Shown: positions 1-8,097, counted from the stretch's first letter. The stretch: 10,373 nt of DNA from an uncultured Oscillospiraceae bacterium (GCA_900552115.1 URYP01000074.1:1-10373); one strand, 5' to 3'. Translations and numbers: made by a program. Notes: generated by a model from the letters alone, not told the origin.

Positions 1-14
1 GCTTTTAAACAGTG

Positions 15-161
15 TTATTTACTGTGCCGTATATCGACGCTGCCATATCCAGGCTGCGCCGGGGTACTCGCTCTTTTCAGCCGTCGGAGCAGCCGTCGGC
101 TCAGTACTTCGTGGGAAATGGCACGAATGTCAACCGCTTTTCTTTTATAAGGCTGTTTCAT
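15..161 (-). CDS. Small basic protein, 48 aa, unknown function
   Basis: This short open frame begins MKQPYKRKAV and ends at a TAA. It is translationally coupled to the gene upstream: its ATG (161-159) shares ATGA with the upstream TGA. A GAGGTG ribosome binding site lies about five bases before the ATG. The product is strongly basic, with an Arg/Lys-rich central helix (SRRLLRRLKR), and has no membrane segment. I do not recognise a family. By position it would be a late structural or assembly gene at the tail end of the visible operon. The coupling and binding site support a real gene; the short length keeps confidence moderate. Confidence 0.55.
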   Translation of the reverse strand: MKQPYKRKAVDIRAISHEVLSRRLLRRLKRASTPAQPGYGSVDIRHSK

Positions 162-2074
162 CGTCTCACCTCACGATGCAAAGACAAGTTGAACGTAATA
201 TCCCGCCATACCATCTCTCCCGCGCCGGTGATATCCAGGCCGACACACCGTACCGGACTGCTGCGTAAAGGCCATCTCCCCCTGTTATCGTCTGCGGTAT
301 GCGGATATCCGCGCGCCTGTGTCCCGCGATCCGTTATCAGGGCCACCGTCGTGCGCGCTGGCAGATGCCATACGGGTTCCGCAGACTCAACGCGTTTGAA
401 CCGGCAGGGAGTACCGGCATCCCATAGCCGTGTGCGGATGTGGAAAGGGATGGCCTGTTCCACCGTAAGCCCTTCGATACATAGTCGATCCTGACCATCG
501 TCCGGAGAAAATGTGTAAATCCTCCACACCGGCCGGCCGGTCTCCGTGTCGCGGCAGAGCAACGTCAGCCGTTCGTTCTGTGCCGACCAGGAGACCGGCT
601 CCAACCGGTCATCCAGCCGCCAATTCTGCCATACGGGCGGCCTATCCCCCGCGCTGGGAGTCAACGTCCATATCTGATGTCCGGCGCGCAGCAGGTAACG
701 GCCGCGCCACCAAACCGCGGATGCCTGTTCAAAAGATTCAACGGCATCCAGCTGCGGTTGGATGGGCTCCGAAACGACGGTCGGCTCCCGCTTGTCGTGC
801 AGGGCGCCGGCCGTCAGGCAGCATACCCGCCCCTCGGCGTCCAGCCACAGCAGATGACCGTCGCCGCCTTGTATCGTGTCCGAATGTACGCATCCCTTTT
901 TCCCCGGCAGCGCGGCAATGGGAAACCGCCGCCGGCCGGTTTCCAGTACGTTGGTTTCGGACATGGCGTACAGGCCCCGCTCTTTGAACAGGATGATCTG
1001 ACGCCCCAGCCGCGCCATGGCTGTAATGGCGCTATGGGTTTCCCCCACACGGGTGCAGTGGCTGAATGGAATATACAGCGGTTCCCCCGGCGCGCTCCAG
1101 CACATCAGCGACGGGTCGTCGGGATCACCGGTCAGGAACAGAGCCGCCCGGTTCTGGTCACCCCCAAACCACAGACCCCGCCGCATCCCCTGGATCAGTC
1201 CCCGGCCGCTCACACCGTCTTTGGCCGCGGTTATCGTCAGGTTGTCGCTGCGTCCGCACACCGGCGGGGCCCAGTCGGCATCCTGTGTCCGTTCGCGGAA
1301 CTGCACGTATCCGGCCTGCCGGTTTACCTGCAAGACCTGGCCGTCATCTCCCGTCGCGCCCTGCGTTTGTCCGGCCGCGATGCGGTGTACGACCCGCCGG
1401 CCGTCAGGGCCGGTGTATGAGGCGGTAATTTCCTCATCGCTCAGGATGTTTACCGGCAGATAAAACCGGGTGGCAATGCCGTCCGTCGTATACGTGGCGG
1501 AAAACCGATCCGTCAAGCGATTATACTGCTCGTAGGGTTCTCCCTCCGGTGGCGTGACTTCCGTGCTCAGGCATCCCCTGGCATGGCGCATCACCACCGG
1601 CACATACGCCTGGTTTTCACAGCGTGACCACAGTCCCTGCCAACCGGATAACCGATACCAGCCGGTATCCGTAATAGCCAGCCACCCCCTCAAGTCGGCG
1701 GTTATCACGGCATAGGAGGCCGCCAGCGGCTCCCGGCCCAGTGGGGTCACCTGTCCGTTCGGCGCGATCTGATACACCTGAAGGCGGTTTTCCCCATCCT
1801 GCGTATACGTTTGCGTCCACCACGACCCGGCAGCAGTTTCCTCCTGCAGCTCTGGGAGCGGAAAAATCCGGGAGTTCGGCTGCCTGTCGAGCTGTCCGTC
1901 CGCTTTTACCGCGGGCCGGGTCCGCAGGGCCTCCCGCTCCCACCAGACATTCAGCCCCTCCGCCATAACGGTCATATCCCGGTCATCTACGAAGGGGCGG
2001 CAATCCACGCCGCCGGAAGGCATTGGAAAACGTACCCGCATCTTCTCCGGTGTTGTCATTGCGGAATAATTCAT
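158..2074 (-). CDS. Large beta-rich phage tail/neck protein (nozzle or propeller-like), 638 aa
   Basis: This is a probable virion protein of the neck or short tail. The start at 2074 (MNYSAM) is chosen because its ATG overlaps the upstream TGA as ATGA and is preceded by GGAAGG; a frame extending to 2128 would lie entirely inside the upstream gene. Near residues 38-55 is the segment GLNVWWEREALRTRPAV. From experience of the family, this resembles the 'N-W-x-G-x-L-R-x-R-P-G' opening of phage stabilisation and tail proteins that read a genome-exit channel. The rest is rich in Trp, Gly and Asp turns with short beta strands in repeated blocks, suggesting a beta-propeller such as P22 gp10 or T7 gp12 nozzles. 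Its place after the adaptor gene fits that role. The phage-structural assignment is firm; the nozzle assignment is inference. Confidence 0.7.
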   Translation of the reverse strand: MNYSAMTTPEKMRVRFPMPSGGVDCRPFVDDRDMTVMAEGLNVWWEREALRTRPAVKADGQLDRQPNSRIFPLPELQEETAAGSWWTQTYTQDGENRLQVYQIAPNGQVTPLGREPLAASYAVITADLRGWLAITDTGWYRLSGWQGLWSRCENQAYVPVVMRHARGCLSTEVTPPEGEPYEQYNRLTDRFSATYTTDGIATRFYLPVNILSDEEITASYTGPDGRRVVHRIAAGQTQGATGDDGQVLQVNRQAGYVQFRERTQDADWAPPVCGRSDNLTITAAKDGVSGRGLIQGMRRGLWFGGDQNRAALFLTGDPDDPSLMCWSAPGEPLYIPFSHCTRVGETHSAITAMARLGRQIILFKERGLYAMSETNVLETGRRRFPIAALPGKKGCVHSDTIQGGDGHLLWLDAEGRVCCLTAGALHDKREPTVVSEPIQPQLDAVESFEQASAVWWRGRYLLRAGHQIWTLTPSAGDRPPVWQNWRLDDRLEPVSWSAQNERLTLLCRDTETGRPVWRIYTFSPDDGQDRLCIEGLTVEQAIPFHIRTRLWDAGTPCRFKRVESAEPVWHLPARTTVALITDRGTQARGYPHTADDNRGRWPLRSSPVRCVGLDITGAGEMVWRDITFNLSLHREVRR

Positions 2075-2448
2075 AGTCCTTCCCCCCAGGGAATCACATC
2101 GGCCCGCCGGCGGGCCGGTGCAGCACACTGCGCCCGTTTTTGATTATACGCATCCGCCATCGCCCCCTGACGGGCGCTGTCTCCATCGGCTTGTGCTATC
2201 CACATGGCCACTCCTAGGGGCATTGCCTCATAGAGCCTTTGGCTGGACATCTGTACCGTCTCCTCCAACCCGGCCAGCGGTTCAAACGCCTCCATACGTT
2301 CCATAAACCAGAGATCCGCATAAACTTGGTTGACAGCCGCCAGTCCCATGCGGCTGGTATCCGCCTGAAACCGGCTCTCCGGCTGTCCGTCCGCATCCGT
2401 ATAATGCAAGAGCTGCAGCGCCTGTTCCAGGATCTCCTGTCCCGTCAT
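2071..2448 (-). CDS. Head-tail adaptor-like protein, 125 aa
   Basis: The gene sits directly after the major capsid gene and before the large tail/neck gene, the usual place for the connector protein that docks under the portal ring. The product is short and predicted mostly helical. It opens MTGQEILEQALQLLHY, followed by a helix with NQVYADLWFMERM and another with EAMPLGVAMWIAQ. The last stretch ends NQKRAQCAAPARRR and is basic. Size and helical pattern match HK97 gp6/P22 gp4-type adaptors, but sequence identity to either is not evident to me. GAGGA lies seven bases before the ATG. The stop codon overlaps the next ATG (ATGA), implying coupled translation. Confidence 0.65.
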   Translation of the reverse strand: MTGQEILEQALQLLHYTDADGQPESRFQADTSRMGLAAVNQVYADLWFMERMEAFEPLAGLEETVQMSSQRLYEAMPLGVAMWIAQADGDSARQGAMADAYNQKRAQCAAPARRRADVIPWGEGL

Positions 2449-2504
2449 CTCAATTCCTCGCTTCCCTTTATCGTCATCCCGCCCTCACCGCCCATTTACT
2501 TGGA

Positions 2505-3410
2505 TCAGTAGACGTAAGCCACCAAGCTCTCCGTCATGCTGTTGCGGACAAACAGGTCGTAATACAGCCGGTAGTCAAACTTCCATGCATCCGCCTGCAA
2601 ATTGCGGGCCGGGTCAAAGGTGCGGACCTGCTCGGTCTTTTTAACCAGGGACGCCGCCCGCTTGGGCAGCACCAGCAGGCCGATGCTTTTGCTGTTTTCC
2701 GCCGGGACAAAGCCACCTTCTTTTTGCGCCTCGTCCACGCCGTTATAAAAGGTGAACGCCGTTTTCATGCGGGAATCCGGCACCGGCAGCACCGCCACTC
2801 CGTTAATGGAGTGGACCTGAGTTTCCACGCCGCCTTTTTTAAAAGCGGTCATTTCAATATGCCGGCTCACTTCGGCGCTGTTCTGCAGCGCGTTCCACAT
2901 GGTGCCGTCCACAAACGCCACCAGTTCCTCGTCATAACCCACCTTATTCTGCACCTTGGCGATAGCCTCGGTCAGCATGGCAAACGCCTGCGTTTTGGGC
3001 GTACCCGTCACCGTCTGCTCTCCGGCCACCGCCAGGCCGGCCAGCTTGGAAAGACAGTAAGCGTCCATCTCCGGCACCACCTTGGTGCGGACGAATTCTC
3101 CGAGCACCTGACCGGCCAGCCCGGCTACACCGGTCTCGTCGTTGTCCTCCCGGTCAAGCTGGAAAGACCGGCCGCGATCCATCTGAAGGGTATAAGGCTG
3201 GCTGGACACCGTGATGGTGCCCTTGACAAACCCGGTATCCCGGTCGTAATCTCCCAGTCCGGACATGTCCATTTCCGGGATCAATACAGTCTTCGCACCC
3301 ACAAAGCGGCTGCGCAGGCCATTGTCCGCAAAAAAGCCGGTAACCGGTTTGCTGACAACGGCTTTATCCAGCTCGCCGGTCATGGTTTCCGCAAAGGTAA
3401 TCAAATTCAT
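2505..3410 (-). CDS. Phage major capsid protein, 301 aa
   Basis: This is the probable coat protein that builds the icosahedral head, with the HK97 fold presumed. The N-terminal region contains the segment YTLQMDRGRSFQLDR (about residues 75-90), followed by DNDETG. From memory this resembles Clostridia phage capsid proteins with a 'DRGRSFxxD...D..ETG' signature. The helix FVRTKVVPEMDAYCLSKL comes next, as expected for the spine helix region. Its position after an acidic scaffold-like gene and before the adaptor gene agrees. I chose the second ATG (3410, MNLITFAE) because AAGGAG lies seven bases before it; the first ATG at 3416 sits only one base after that site. There is no cleavable delta domain, so scaffolding comes from the separate upstream gene. 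The usual 300-aa size fits. Confidence 0.85.
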   Translation of the reverse strand: MNLITFAETMTGELDKAVVSKPVTGFFADNGLRSRFVGAKTVLIPEMDMSGLGDYDRDTGFVKGTITVSSQPYTLQMDRGRSFQLDREDNDETGVAGLAGQVLGEFVRTKVVPEMDAYCLSKLAGLAVAGEQTVTGTPKTQAFAMLTEAIAKVQNKVGYDEELVAFVDGTMWNALQNSAEVSRHIEMTAFKKGGVETQVHSINGVAVLPVPDSRMKTAFTFYNGVDEAQKEGGFVPAENSKSIGLLVLPKRAASLVKKTEQVRTFDPARNLQADAWKFDYRLYYDLFVRNSMTESLVAYVY

Positions 3411-3442
3411 AGTCATTCTCCTTTTTATTTATAATGGGAACT

Positions 3443-3946
3443 TTACTCCATCGACGTCAGGAAGGACCGCGTAAAGGCAGCCTCTTCCGGCCTTGGATCA
3501 TCGGGGATATCCCGCAGGGAACCGGCGGAACCGGCAGCCGTGCGCGCCTGTACGGCCGCTGCCTCCTGCTTTCGGCTCCACTCGGCAAACCAGAAGCGCA
3601 GGTATGCATCGCGCAGGGGAACCCCCTGCGCCGCGGTCTCCCACACTTCGTCCGGCAGATCCTCCGGCTGTGCGACCCACGGTATCTCATCCGCCAGCCG
3701 CAAAAATTCGTCCGCCAGCCGCGCAACCTCCGGCGCTCCTTCACTGTCATCCTTTTCCAGTAAATTCCCCGTGCCGGGAGCCTCGTCTTCTCCGGGCCCG
3801 CTTTCCGGCGCGCCGCCGCTTTCCGGAAGCGTTACCTCTTCCTGTACCGCCGCATCTGTCGTCGTATCCGGCGGCGTCGGCTCCTCTGAGTCTGTCGGTA
3901 AAACGCTTTCCTTTTCCACCGAGCGTTCCAGCCCGTTCTCCGTCAT
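3443..3946 (-). CDS. Scaffold-like acidic phage protein, 167 aa
   Basis: The gene lies between portal and capsid, the classical place for a scaffolding protein that guides procapsid assembly and then leaves. The N-terminal half is strongly acidic and rich in Glu, Asp, Pro, Thr and Gly, probably disordered. The second half has helices (EVARLADEFLRLADEIPW, RDAYLRFWFAEWSRKQ), and the C-terminus ends RSFLTSME. This disordered-acidic then helical layout fits scaffolds and is like the short 'phage scaffolding' genes of Clostridia phages. The start at 3946 is preferred: AGGAGG ends eight bases upstream, whereas the ATG at 3952 is only two bases from it. A role other than scaffold is possible because such proteins diverge quickly. 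Confidence 0.65.
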   Translation of the reverse strand: MTENGLERSVEKESVLPTDSEEPTPPDTTTDAAVQEEVTLPESGGAPESGPGEDEAPGTGNLLEKDDSEGAPEVARLADEFLRLADEIPWVAQPEDLPDEVWETAAQGVPLRDAYLRFWFAEWSRKQEAAAVQARTAAGSAGSLRDIPDDPRPEEAAFTRSFLTSME

Positions 3947-3960
3947 ATCCATATCCTCCT

Positions 3961-5661
3961 TTATATCGTCGTCCCGGTTCCGGTTTCCTGTACCGGGGGC
4001 CCGGCTTTATCCAGATCGCGCAGCAGCCCGCCCAAATCGGGGATAATGCCTCCCGGAAGCCGTTCGAGATACTGCCGCACATCGATCATCTGCCGGTCAA
4101 ACAGATTATCCAGGGTTCGCACTGCCTGATTCTCGCTCCAAAGCGACGAGGCGCCCACCTGTATACGGGCACTGAGGATCAGGTCGCGGTATCGCTCCCC
4201 ATCAAAGGGCAGATACCAAATGCCGCGGCTGTCTTCCATTTTAATGCTTCGGTGTCCATACTGCGTCACCCAGAATTCAGCGAACAGGCGGGCCACATCC
4301 TCCATAAAACCATAAAACCGCTGGCCGATCATGTTGAGCGGCATCATGGCCGCTTCCCGCACGGCAATAATGGCCGAGGTGTTATCCGGCGTAATATCGC
4401 CGAGTACGGCGCTGTTCACCCCCGCCTGGTTGAGCGTGTTGACAATCAGCGAGGCGCTGAGATCGTCAAACTGCGGGGAAAAATCCGGCGGTTTGACGTA
4501 ATGTATCGCCTTGTCCACCTCGTCAGCCGGCCCATACACCGGGATAATCTGGCCCGGATCGTTGGTGATCGGCTGGGTCACCACGTCGCCGTTGACCACC
4601 ATAATGGGCATGCCCATCATCATCACCGCCCACACGGAGGCTGTCATCATGCGGTTAATGGCGATCTGGTTGGGAATCAGATAGGTGATTTCGCTGTCAC
4701 CGTAGATACAACCTTTGCGCCGTTCCCAACTGAATTTCGCCAGCGGATAAAGGCGGATTCCCAGCTCCCACGCCGGGCGGATTACCGCCCCCCGGCAGGT
4801 TTTAACCGCTTTCACCGTATACGCGGAGCCGTCCTCGTTCCATTCCTTCCAAAAACGGGTAAGCACCGTAGCCTTGCCTGTTTCCGGCTCCCCTTGGGCC
4901 GGATCGCCGGCCATATACTGGCGATCCTCATCCGGCCGGATAGCGGCCGCCTCTGCCGCCGTTCGCCCGTAGCGGCGAGCCTCCCGGCGCAGCTCGCCCA
5001 CCGTCCGCCGCTGGGCGATCAAGATATAGGGCTGCGACTGGATGTCGTCCGTGGTCGGATCGCCAAAATACACGTTTTCCACATCCAACACCTCGCAGGC
5101 AATATCCCCTCGAATCGGTTGGGACCGGCTTTTGTCCGCATACAATCCCGTGCGGATCCGGTCGTCCCAGTATGTATAAAGAATTCCCGTTCCCGACTGG
5201 TAGGCGTTACGCAGCACCTGTTCCTTCAAATCGTTCAGACGCACACGGGACGCGGTAACCTGAAAATAATCGGACAGAGCTGACATCACCACCGCCGTTT
5301 CCTCTTCGCGGGAGGAAGGCGGCCAACCAGCCGTCCCTTCCTCTGCCAGCCGTCCTTTCACGGTCTCCGCGGTCTGGCTCAGCGCCGCCGTATGGGAAAA
5401 TCCCTCGGCGGAATAACGTACGCTGATGGGAGCCGATCCCACCACCGCCATTTTATACTCGCCGATCCGCTTGATAATGTTGTACCGCACCAGAGGCCTT
5501 TCATCGCCGCAGTTGGCTCCCCGCCACTGGTCTCCGGCGAAAAAACGCTCATTGATCCGGTTCTGCTCGTACAGGCCGCGGCGGCCCATCCCGTTTTTAT
5601 ACGCAATACCTTGTTCATACTCCCGAAAGACTTGTTCCGGGGTCATGCTAACCTGGGGCAA
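3961..5661 (-). CDS. Phage portal protein, 566 aa, TTG start
   Basis: The portal forms the dodecameric ring at one capsid vertex through which the terminase pumps DNA. The N-terminal third has YEQNRINERFFAGDQW followed by VRYNIIKRIGEYKMAVVGS, the pattern typical of portals ('F..G.QW..' and an anchor helix). The middle holds a hydrophobic stretch around the TMTS-like segment INRMMTASVWAVMMMGMPIMV. The C-terminal part carries the long crown/stem helices (SAIIAVREAAMMPLNMIGQRFYGFMEDVARLFAEF). Length fits podovirus or large siphovirus portals. The start codon is TTG: AAAGGA lies nine bases before it, while the first in-frame ATG (5646) is 24 bases away. The ATG at 5666 is in another frame and stops after seven codons. 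The gene is followed by the scaffold-like gene with a 14-base gap. Confidence 0.88.
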   Translation of the reverse strand: MPQVSMTPEQVFREYEQGIAYKNGMGRRGLYEQNRINERFFAGDQWRGANCGDERPLVRYNIIKRIGEYKMAVVGSAPISVRYSAEGFSHTAALSQTAETVKGRLAEEGTAGWPPSSREEETAVVMSALSDYFQVTASRVRLNDLKEQVLRNAYQSGTGILYTYWDDRIRTGLYADKSRSQPIRGDIACEVLDVENVYFGDPTTDDIQSQPYILIAQRRTVGELRREARRYGRTAAEAAAIRPDEDRQYMAGDPAQGEPETGKATVLTRFWKEWNEDGSAYTVKAVKTCRGAVIRPAWELGIRLYPLAKFSWERRKGCIYGDSEITYLIPNQIAINRMMTASVWAVMMMGMPIMVVNGDVVTQPITNDPGQIIPVYGPADEVDKAIHYVKPPDFSPQFDDLSASLIVNTLNQAGVNSAVLGDITPDNTSAIIAVREAAMMPLNMIGQRFYGFMEDVARLFAEFWVTQYGHRSIKMEDSRGIWYLPFDGERYRDLILSARIQVGASSLWSENQAVRTLDNLFDRQMIDVRQYLERLPGGIIPDLGGLLRDLDKAGPPVQETGTGTTI

Positions 5662-5679
5662 GCCATCACATCCTTTCTG

Positions 5680-5886
5680 TTAATCATCGGTTTTGTGGGC
5701 AGCAGGCATCCGGCTGCCGTCGTAATGCAGAAAGTTGTACCATTCCTGCCGCCGCTTATCATCGATCACCGACGGTGGCGGCGGTGCCGGCTCCCGGCTG
5801 CGGCCGGCGGCGCGGCCCCTCCAAAACCCGATCAGGTAACACGCCAGTGCGGCGGCAAACCCTCCCATTCCCATTAAAAATGCCAT
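5680..5886 (-). CDS. Small membrane protein between terminase and portal, 68 aa
   Basis: One predicted membrane helix spans about residues 2-22 (AFLMGMGGFAAALACYLIGFW). An Arg-rich patch, a Pro run (about 34-38) and a soluble tail with RRQEWYNFLHYDG (about 45-57) follow. The 'EW-x-NFL-x-YDG' tail resembles small proteins that I recall at the same position in other Clostridia prophages; this is memory, not a search. AAAGGAG lies suitably before the ATG. Function is unknown. One membrane helix and a cationic linker would also suit a pinholin-like protein, but lysis genes are not expected at this site. It may anchor packaging or head assembly at the membrane. Confidence 0.65.
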   Translation of the reverse strand: MAFLMGMGGFAAALACYLIGFWRGRAAGRSREPAPPPPSVIDDKRRQEWYNFLHYDGSRMPAAHKTDD

Positions 5887-5901
5887 TGTCTGTCTCCTTT
5901 C

Positions 5902-7257
5902 TTATATCCAACGCCCGTGAAAATGCGCCGGCAGGATGCCGTTTCCTATCCCCTGTTCCACCGGCCGGGTCGGGCGCGATGAATAATAGCGGATATCCTC
6001 CATTGCATACCGCAGTGCGTCCATCAGGTGATTATCCCGGTCGGCCGGTCGGTTCAAACGGCGGCCGGTCGGGTCCTGCTCCCAGCAGTAAGCGGACAGC
6101 TCCGCTATGGTATGGGTGCAGGCCGGCTTTACAATCATCTCGTATTCCTGCAGCCGCATAATGCCGTTGAGCACCGAGTCGGGTCCTTTCGCGGCAGCGG
6201 TCAACCGGTTCAGCCCCATTCTCCGCAGGTCTTCGTTGGATTTCGGCTCCGCGCTGTCCGCGCGAATACGTTCCTTTGCGTACCCTTTTAGACGGATCAT
6301 GCGGGCAATATCGCTGTTGAGCATACGCTTTTCATAATGCTCATCGTAAATCAGCAGCCGTTTATCCTGCGGGTCAACCGCCGCCGCGATAAACGCCGTT
6401 GGGTCGTTGGCATAGCCGTAATCCAGCCCAAACACATGGCGGTAACGCTCCGGGGACTGCAAAGTATGAATGTCAAATTCTTCTACCCGCCAGTTTTCAA
6501 ACACCAGCCCTTCTTCCACGCCCCATTCCCCCAGTCCCGCCACGGCATACCGCCGGGGCGAACGGCGGCGCATATCCTCATAAACGGCGCGGTCGGCATC
6601 ATCCAGGAATTCATTGCACAGGTAATTGGTGGTCATGGCCAGCACATCGGGATGCGGTTCGTCAAAGAAACGGCGTTTCAGCCAATGCTGCGCGCTCCAG
6701 GGGTTGAAAGTCAGCGTAGTCTGCTTAAAAAGTGGAGGAGGCGTTTTCCCCCGCGGCATGGATAAATCCAGCCTGTTAAAATCCTCCTCACGCCGGATTT
6801 CAAAGGCCTCCTCCACCCATACCCAGCAGATATAACCCCGTTCCACCGTAGTAGACGCCAGCTTGTCCACCCGATCCATACCCCGGAACAGGATTCGCTG
6901 GCCGGTTGGCTGATAAACCAGTTCCAGGGGAGAGCGCGACGCCTCCCAAAGATGCTCCACCCCCAACCGGCGAATCGCCCACCGAAGCTGGGCAAAGGTG
7001 CTGCTTTCGTGCGTCCGATAGACGCTGCGGATCACCATAAGGTTCGACTCGGGATATTTCATCAGATGCAGGATATACCACAGTGCGGCCGTGGATGATT
7101 TCTTGGATGCCTTCCCCCCTTTGATCACCCGGTAGCGTTTGCGGCAGTTCCAGAATTCCCCATAGCCCCGGCCCACAATCTCCGGCAGGTACACCATCCC
7201 GCCTTCCGCTTCCTGGCTGCGGATATGGTCAGACTTGTCCTGTCGATCCTTCGTCAT
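5902..7257 (-). CDS. terL: Phage terminase large subunit (PBSX/Terminase_3 type), up to 451 aa
   Basis: This is the packaging motor: an N-terminal ATPase that translocates DNA and a C-terminal nuclease that cuts concatemers. The Walker A-like loop is GGKASKKSST (about residues 47-56), a deviant form with Lys-Lys where GK is usual. The Walker B is YICWVWVEEA (about 142-151) with catalytic Glu. The RNase H-like nuclease acids are visible as GLDYGYANDP (Asp279), RADSAEP (Asp334) and DNHLMDALRYA (Asp408/Asp413). The coordinates give the longest frame, which overlaps the upstream gene by 29 bases and lacks a clear binding site. The ATG at 7197 (MVYLPEIVG, 431 aa) has GGAAGG four bases before it and matches where related proteins begin, so it may be the true start. 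Confidence 0.93.
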   Translation of the reverse strand: MTKDRQDKSDHIRSQEAEGGMVYLPEIVGRGYGEFWNCRKRYRVIKGGKASKKSSTAALWYILHLMKYPESNLMVIRSVYRTHESSTFAQLRWAIRRLGVEHLWEASRSPLELVYQPTGQRILFRGMDRVDKLASTTVERGYICWVWVEEAFEIRREEDFNRLDLSMPRGKTPPPLFKQTTLTFNPWSAQHWLKRRFFDEPHPDVLAMTTNYLCNEFLDDADRAVYEDMRRRSPRRYAVAGLGEWGVEEGLVFENWRVEEFDIHTLQSPERYRHVFGLDYGYANDPTAFIAAAVDPQDKRLLIYDEHYEKRMLNSDIARMIRLKGYAKERIRADSAEPKSNEDLRRMGLNRLTAAAKGPDSVLNGIMRLQEYEMIVKPACTHTIAELSAYCWEQDPTGRRLNRPADRDNHLMDALRYAMEDIRYYSSRPTRPVEQGIGNGILPAHFHGRWI

Positions 7258-7459
7258 AGTTGTATTTTGTCAGTGTGCGCAGCACCTCGCAGATCTCTTC
7301 AATTTCAAAATCGATCAGGGTAATCCGGCGATCGCACTCCCCCCGCCGCCCGCACAGCTCCTCTCGTCTTTTTTCCAGCGCCTCCAGCGTATGCTGGTAC
7401 GCATCAATTAAATCTTTCACGGCGTATCCTTTCTCGTTGCATAATGCAATTTTCATCAT
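7229..7459 (-). CDS. Small coiled-coil phage protein, 76 aa
   Basis: The product is charged and predicted helical over about residues 15-65, with heptad-like spacing (LIDAYQHTLEALEKRREEL, then ITLIDFEIEEICEVLRTL). It carries three Cys residues. It has no membrane segment and no motif that I can name. The first of two adjacent ATGs is used because GAGGA lies seven bases upstream. The gene sits between the probable small and large terminase subunits and may overlap the start of the large one. Its role could be a packaging accessory or a leftover regulatory gene; I do not assign one. Confidence 0.6.
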   Translation of the reverse strand: MMKIALCNEKGYAVKDLIDAYQHTLEALEKRREELCGRRGECDRRITLIDFEIEEICEVLRTLTKYNYDEGSTGQV

Positions 7460-7490
7460 AGTCGTATCCTCTTAGTCCATCTTTTTGGTG

Positions 7491-7859
7491 TTATTCGGAA
7501 ATATGGTCTTCTCCCCAGAACACGACCGCGCCTTTTCCGCCGCCAACAGTGGCTTCCTCGTATCCAGCATACTGTTTCAGATACATCAGGTGCATGTTCA
7601 CGCCAGAGCCTTTGGTTAGCGCATGCTCCAACACACTGGCAACCGCCTGCGTATTGGCAATGCGAATGGCCTGCAGGGAGGGGGCCCACGCATGGTCCTC
7701 CGGCTGATAGGCCGGATCGATATATGTCCGGTAGGTATCTCCATCCATCTGTAGTTCCGCTGCCAGCCGTTCGGCCGTCAAGGGAACATGATTCTCCTGT
7801 GCGTATTGCGTAGCGCGCCGAATGGCCGCCCGCACTTTACCCACATGGCTTAAATCCAC
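7491..7859 (-). CDS. Probable terminase small subunit, 122 aa, GTG start
   Basis: Small terminases bind the packaging site on phage DNA and load the large subunit. This product is the right size and place. A helical N-terminal part (VGKVRAAIRRATQYAQ, then LTAERLAAELQMDGDTYRTYI) looks like a helix-turn-helix-type DNA-binding domain. A central helix (AIRIANTQAVASVLEHALTKG) with MHLMYLKQYAGY matches the oligomerisation helix and 'LKxxxGY' ending of many such proteins. The C-terminus ends GAVVFWGEDHISE. The GTG at 7859 is four bases after the upstream stop; only a weak GCGGG is near, so translation may depend on coupling. The assignment rests on position and pattern, not on a distinctive catalytic motif. 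Confidence 0.65.
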   Translation of the reverse strand: MDLSHVGKVRAAIRRATQYAQENHVPLTAERLAAELQMDGDTYRTYIDPAYQPEDHAWAPSLQAIRIANTQAVASVLEHALTKGSGVNMHLMYLKQYAGYEEATVGGGKGAVVFWGEDHISE

Positions 7860-7863
7860 TTTA

Positions 7864-8058
7864 TCATCCCGCTTTCTCCCCGGCCACCAAGATCAGTACG
7901 TCTTCATCTTCCTGCAAAACAGCGGTAAAATATCCGCTGACCAGCGCTGACGGCTGGTTGTCGATCCAGTAGATATCGGCCGGGCGATCCATATAAATCA
8001 GTATTTCCGTATCCGGCCGCCTTTGCGCAGCCGCCGTATATACATCCTTTAAAGTCAT
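7864..8058 (-). CDS. Small unknown protein, first gene of the leftward operon, 64 aa
   Basis: The first gene read from the leftward promoter is preceded by an approximately 88-base leader. A GAAGG site lies eight bases before its ATG. The product alternates short beta segments and turns (TEILIYMDRPADIYWIDN, YFTAVLQEDEDVLILVAG), suggesting a small alpha/beta or SH3-like fold. It is acidic and has no membrane helix. I do not recognise the family. Being first in an operon under direct repressor control, it could be regulatory (Cro-like function without a visible helix-turn-helix seems unlikely) or a small packaging accessory. A longer frame at 8110 in another register overlaps it and is not preferred. 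Confidence 0.6.
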   Translation of the reverse strand: MTLKDVYTAAAQRRPDTEILIYMDRPADIYWIDNQPSALVSGYFTAVLQEDEDVLILVAGEKAG

Positions 8059-8097
8059 ATCGTACCTTCTTTTCCGGTCGGGCCTGTCCGGAGGCGA

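Noticed and set aside
2724..3434. Open frame of 236 codons opposite the capsid gene
   Set aside because: Antisense shadow of the capsid gene; rich in His, Arg and Gly with no motif or plausible operon partner.
3493..5283. Long open frame of 596 codons on the plus strand, opposite the portal and scaffold genes
   Set aside because: It lies wholly antisense to the well-supported portal and scaffold genes, has a low-complexity Pro/Arg/Ser-rich and His-rich translation, and has no recognisable domain. It is the usual by-product of G+C-rich third positions.
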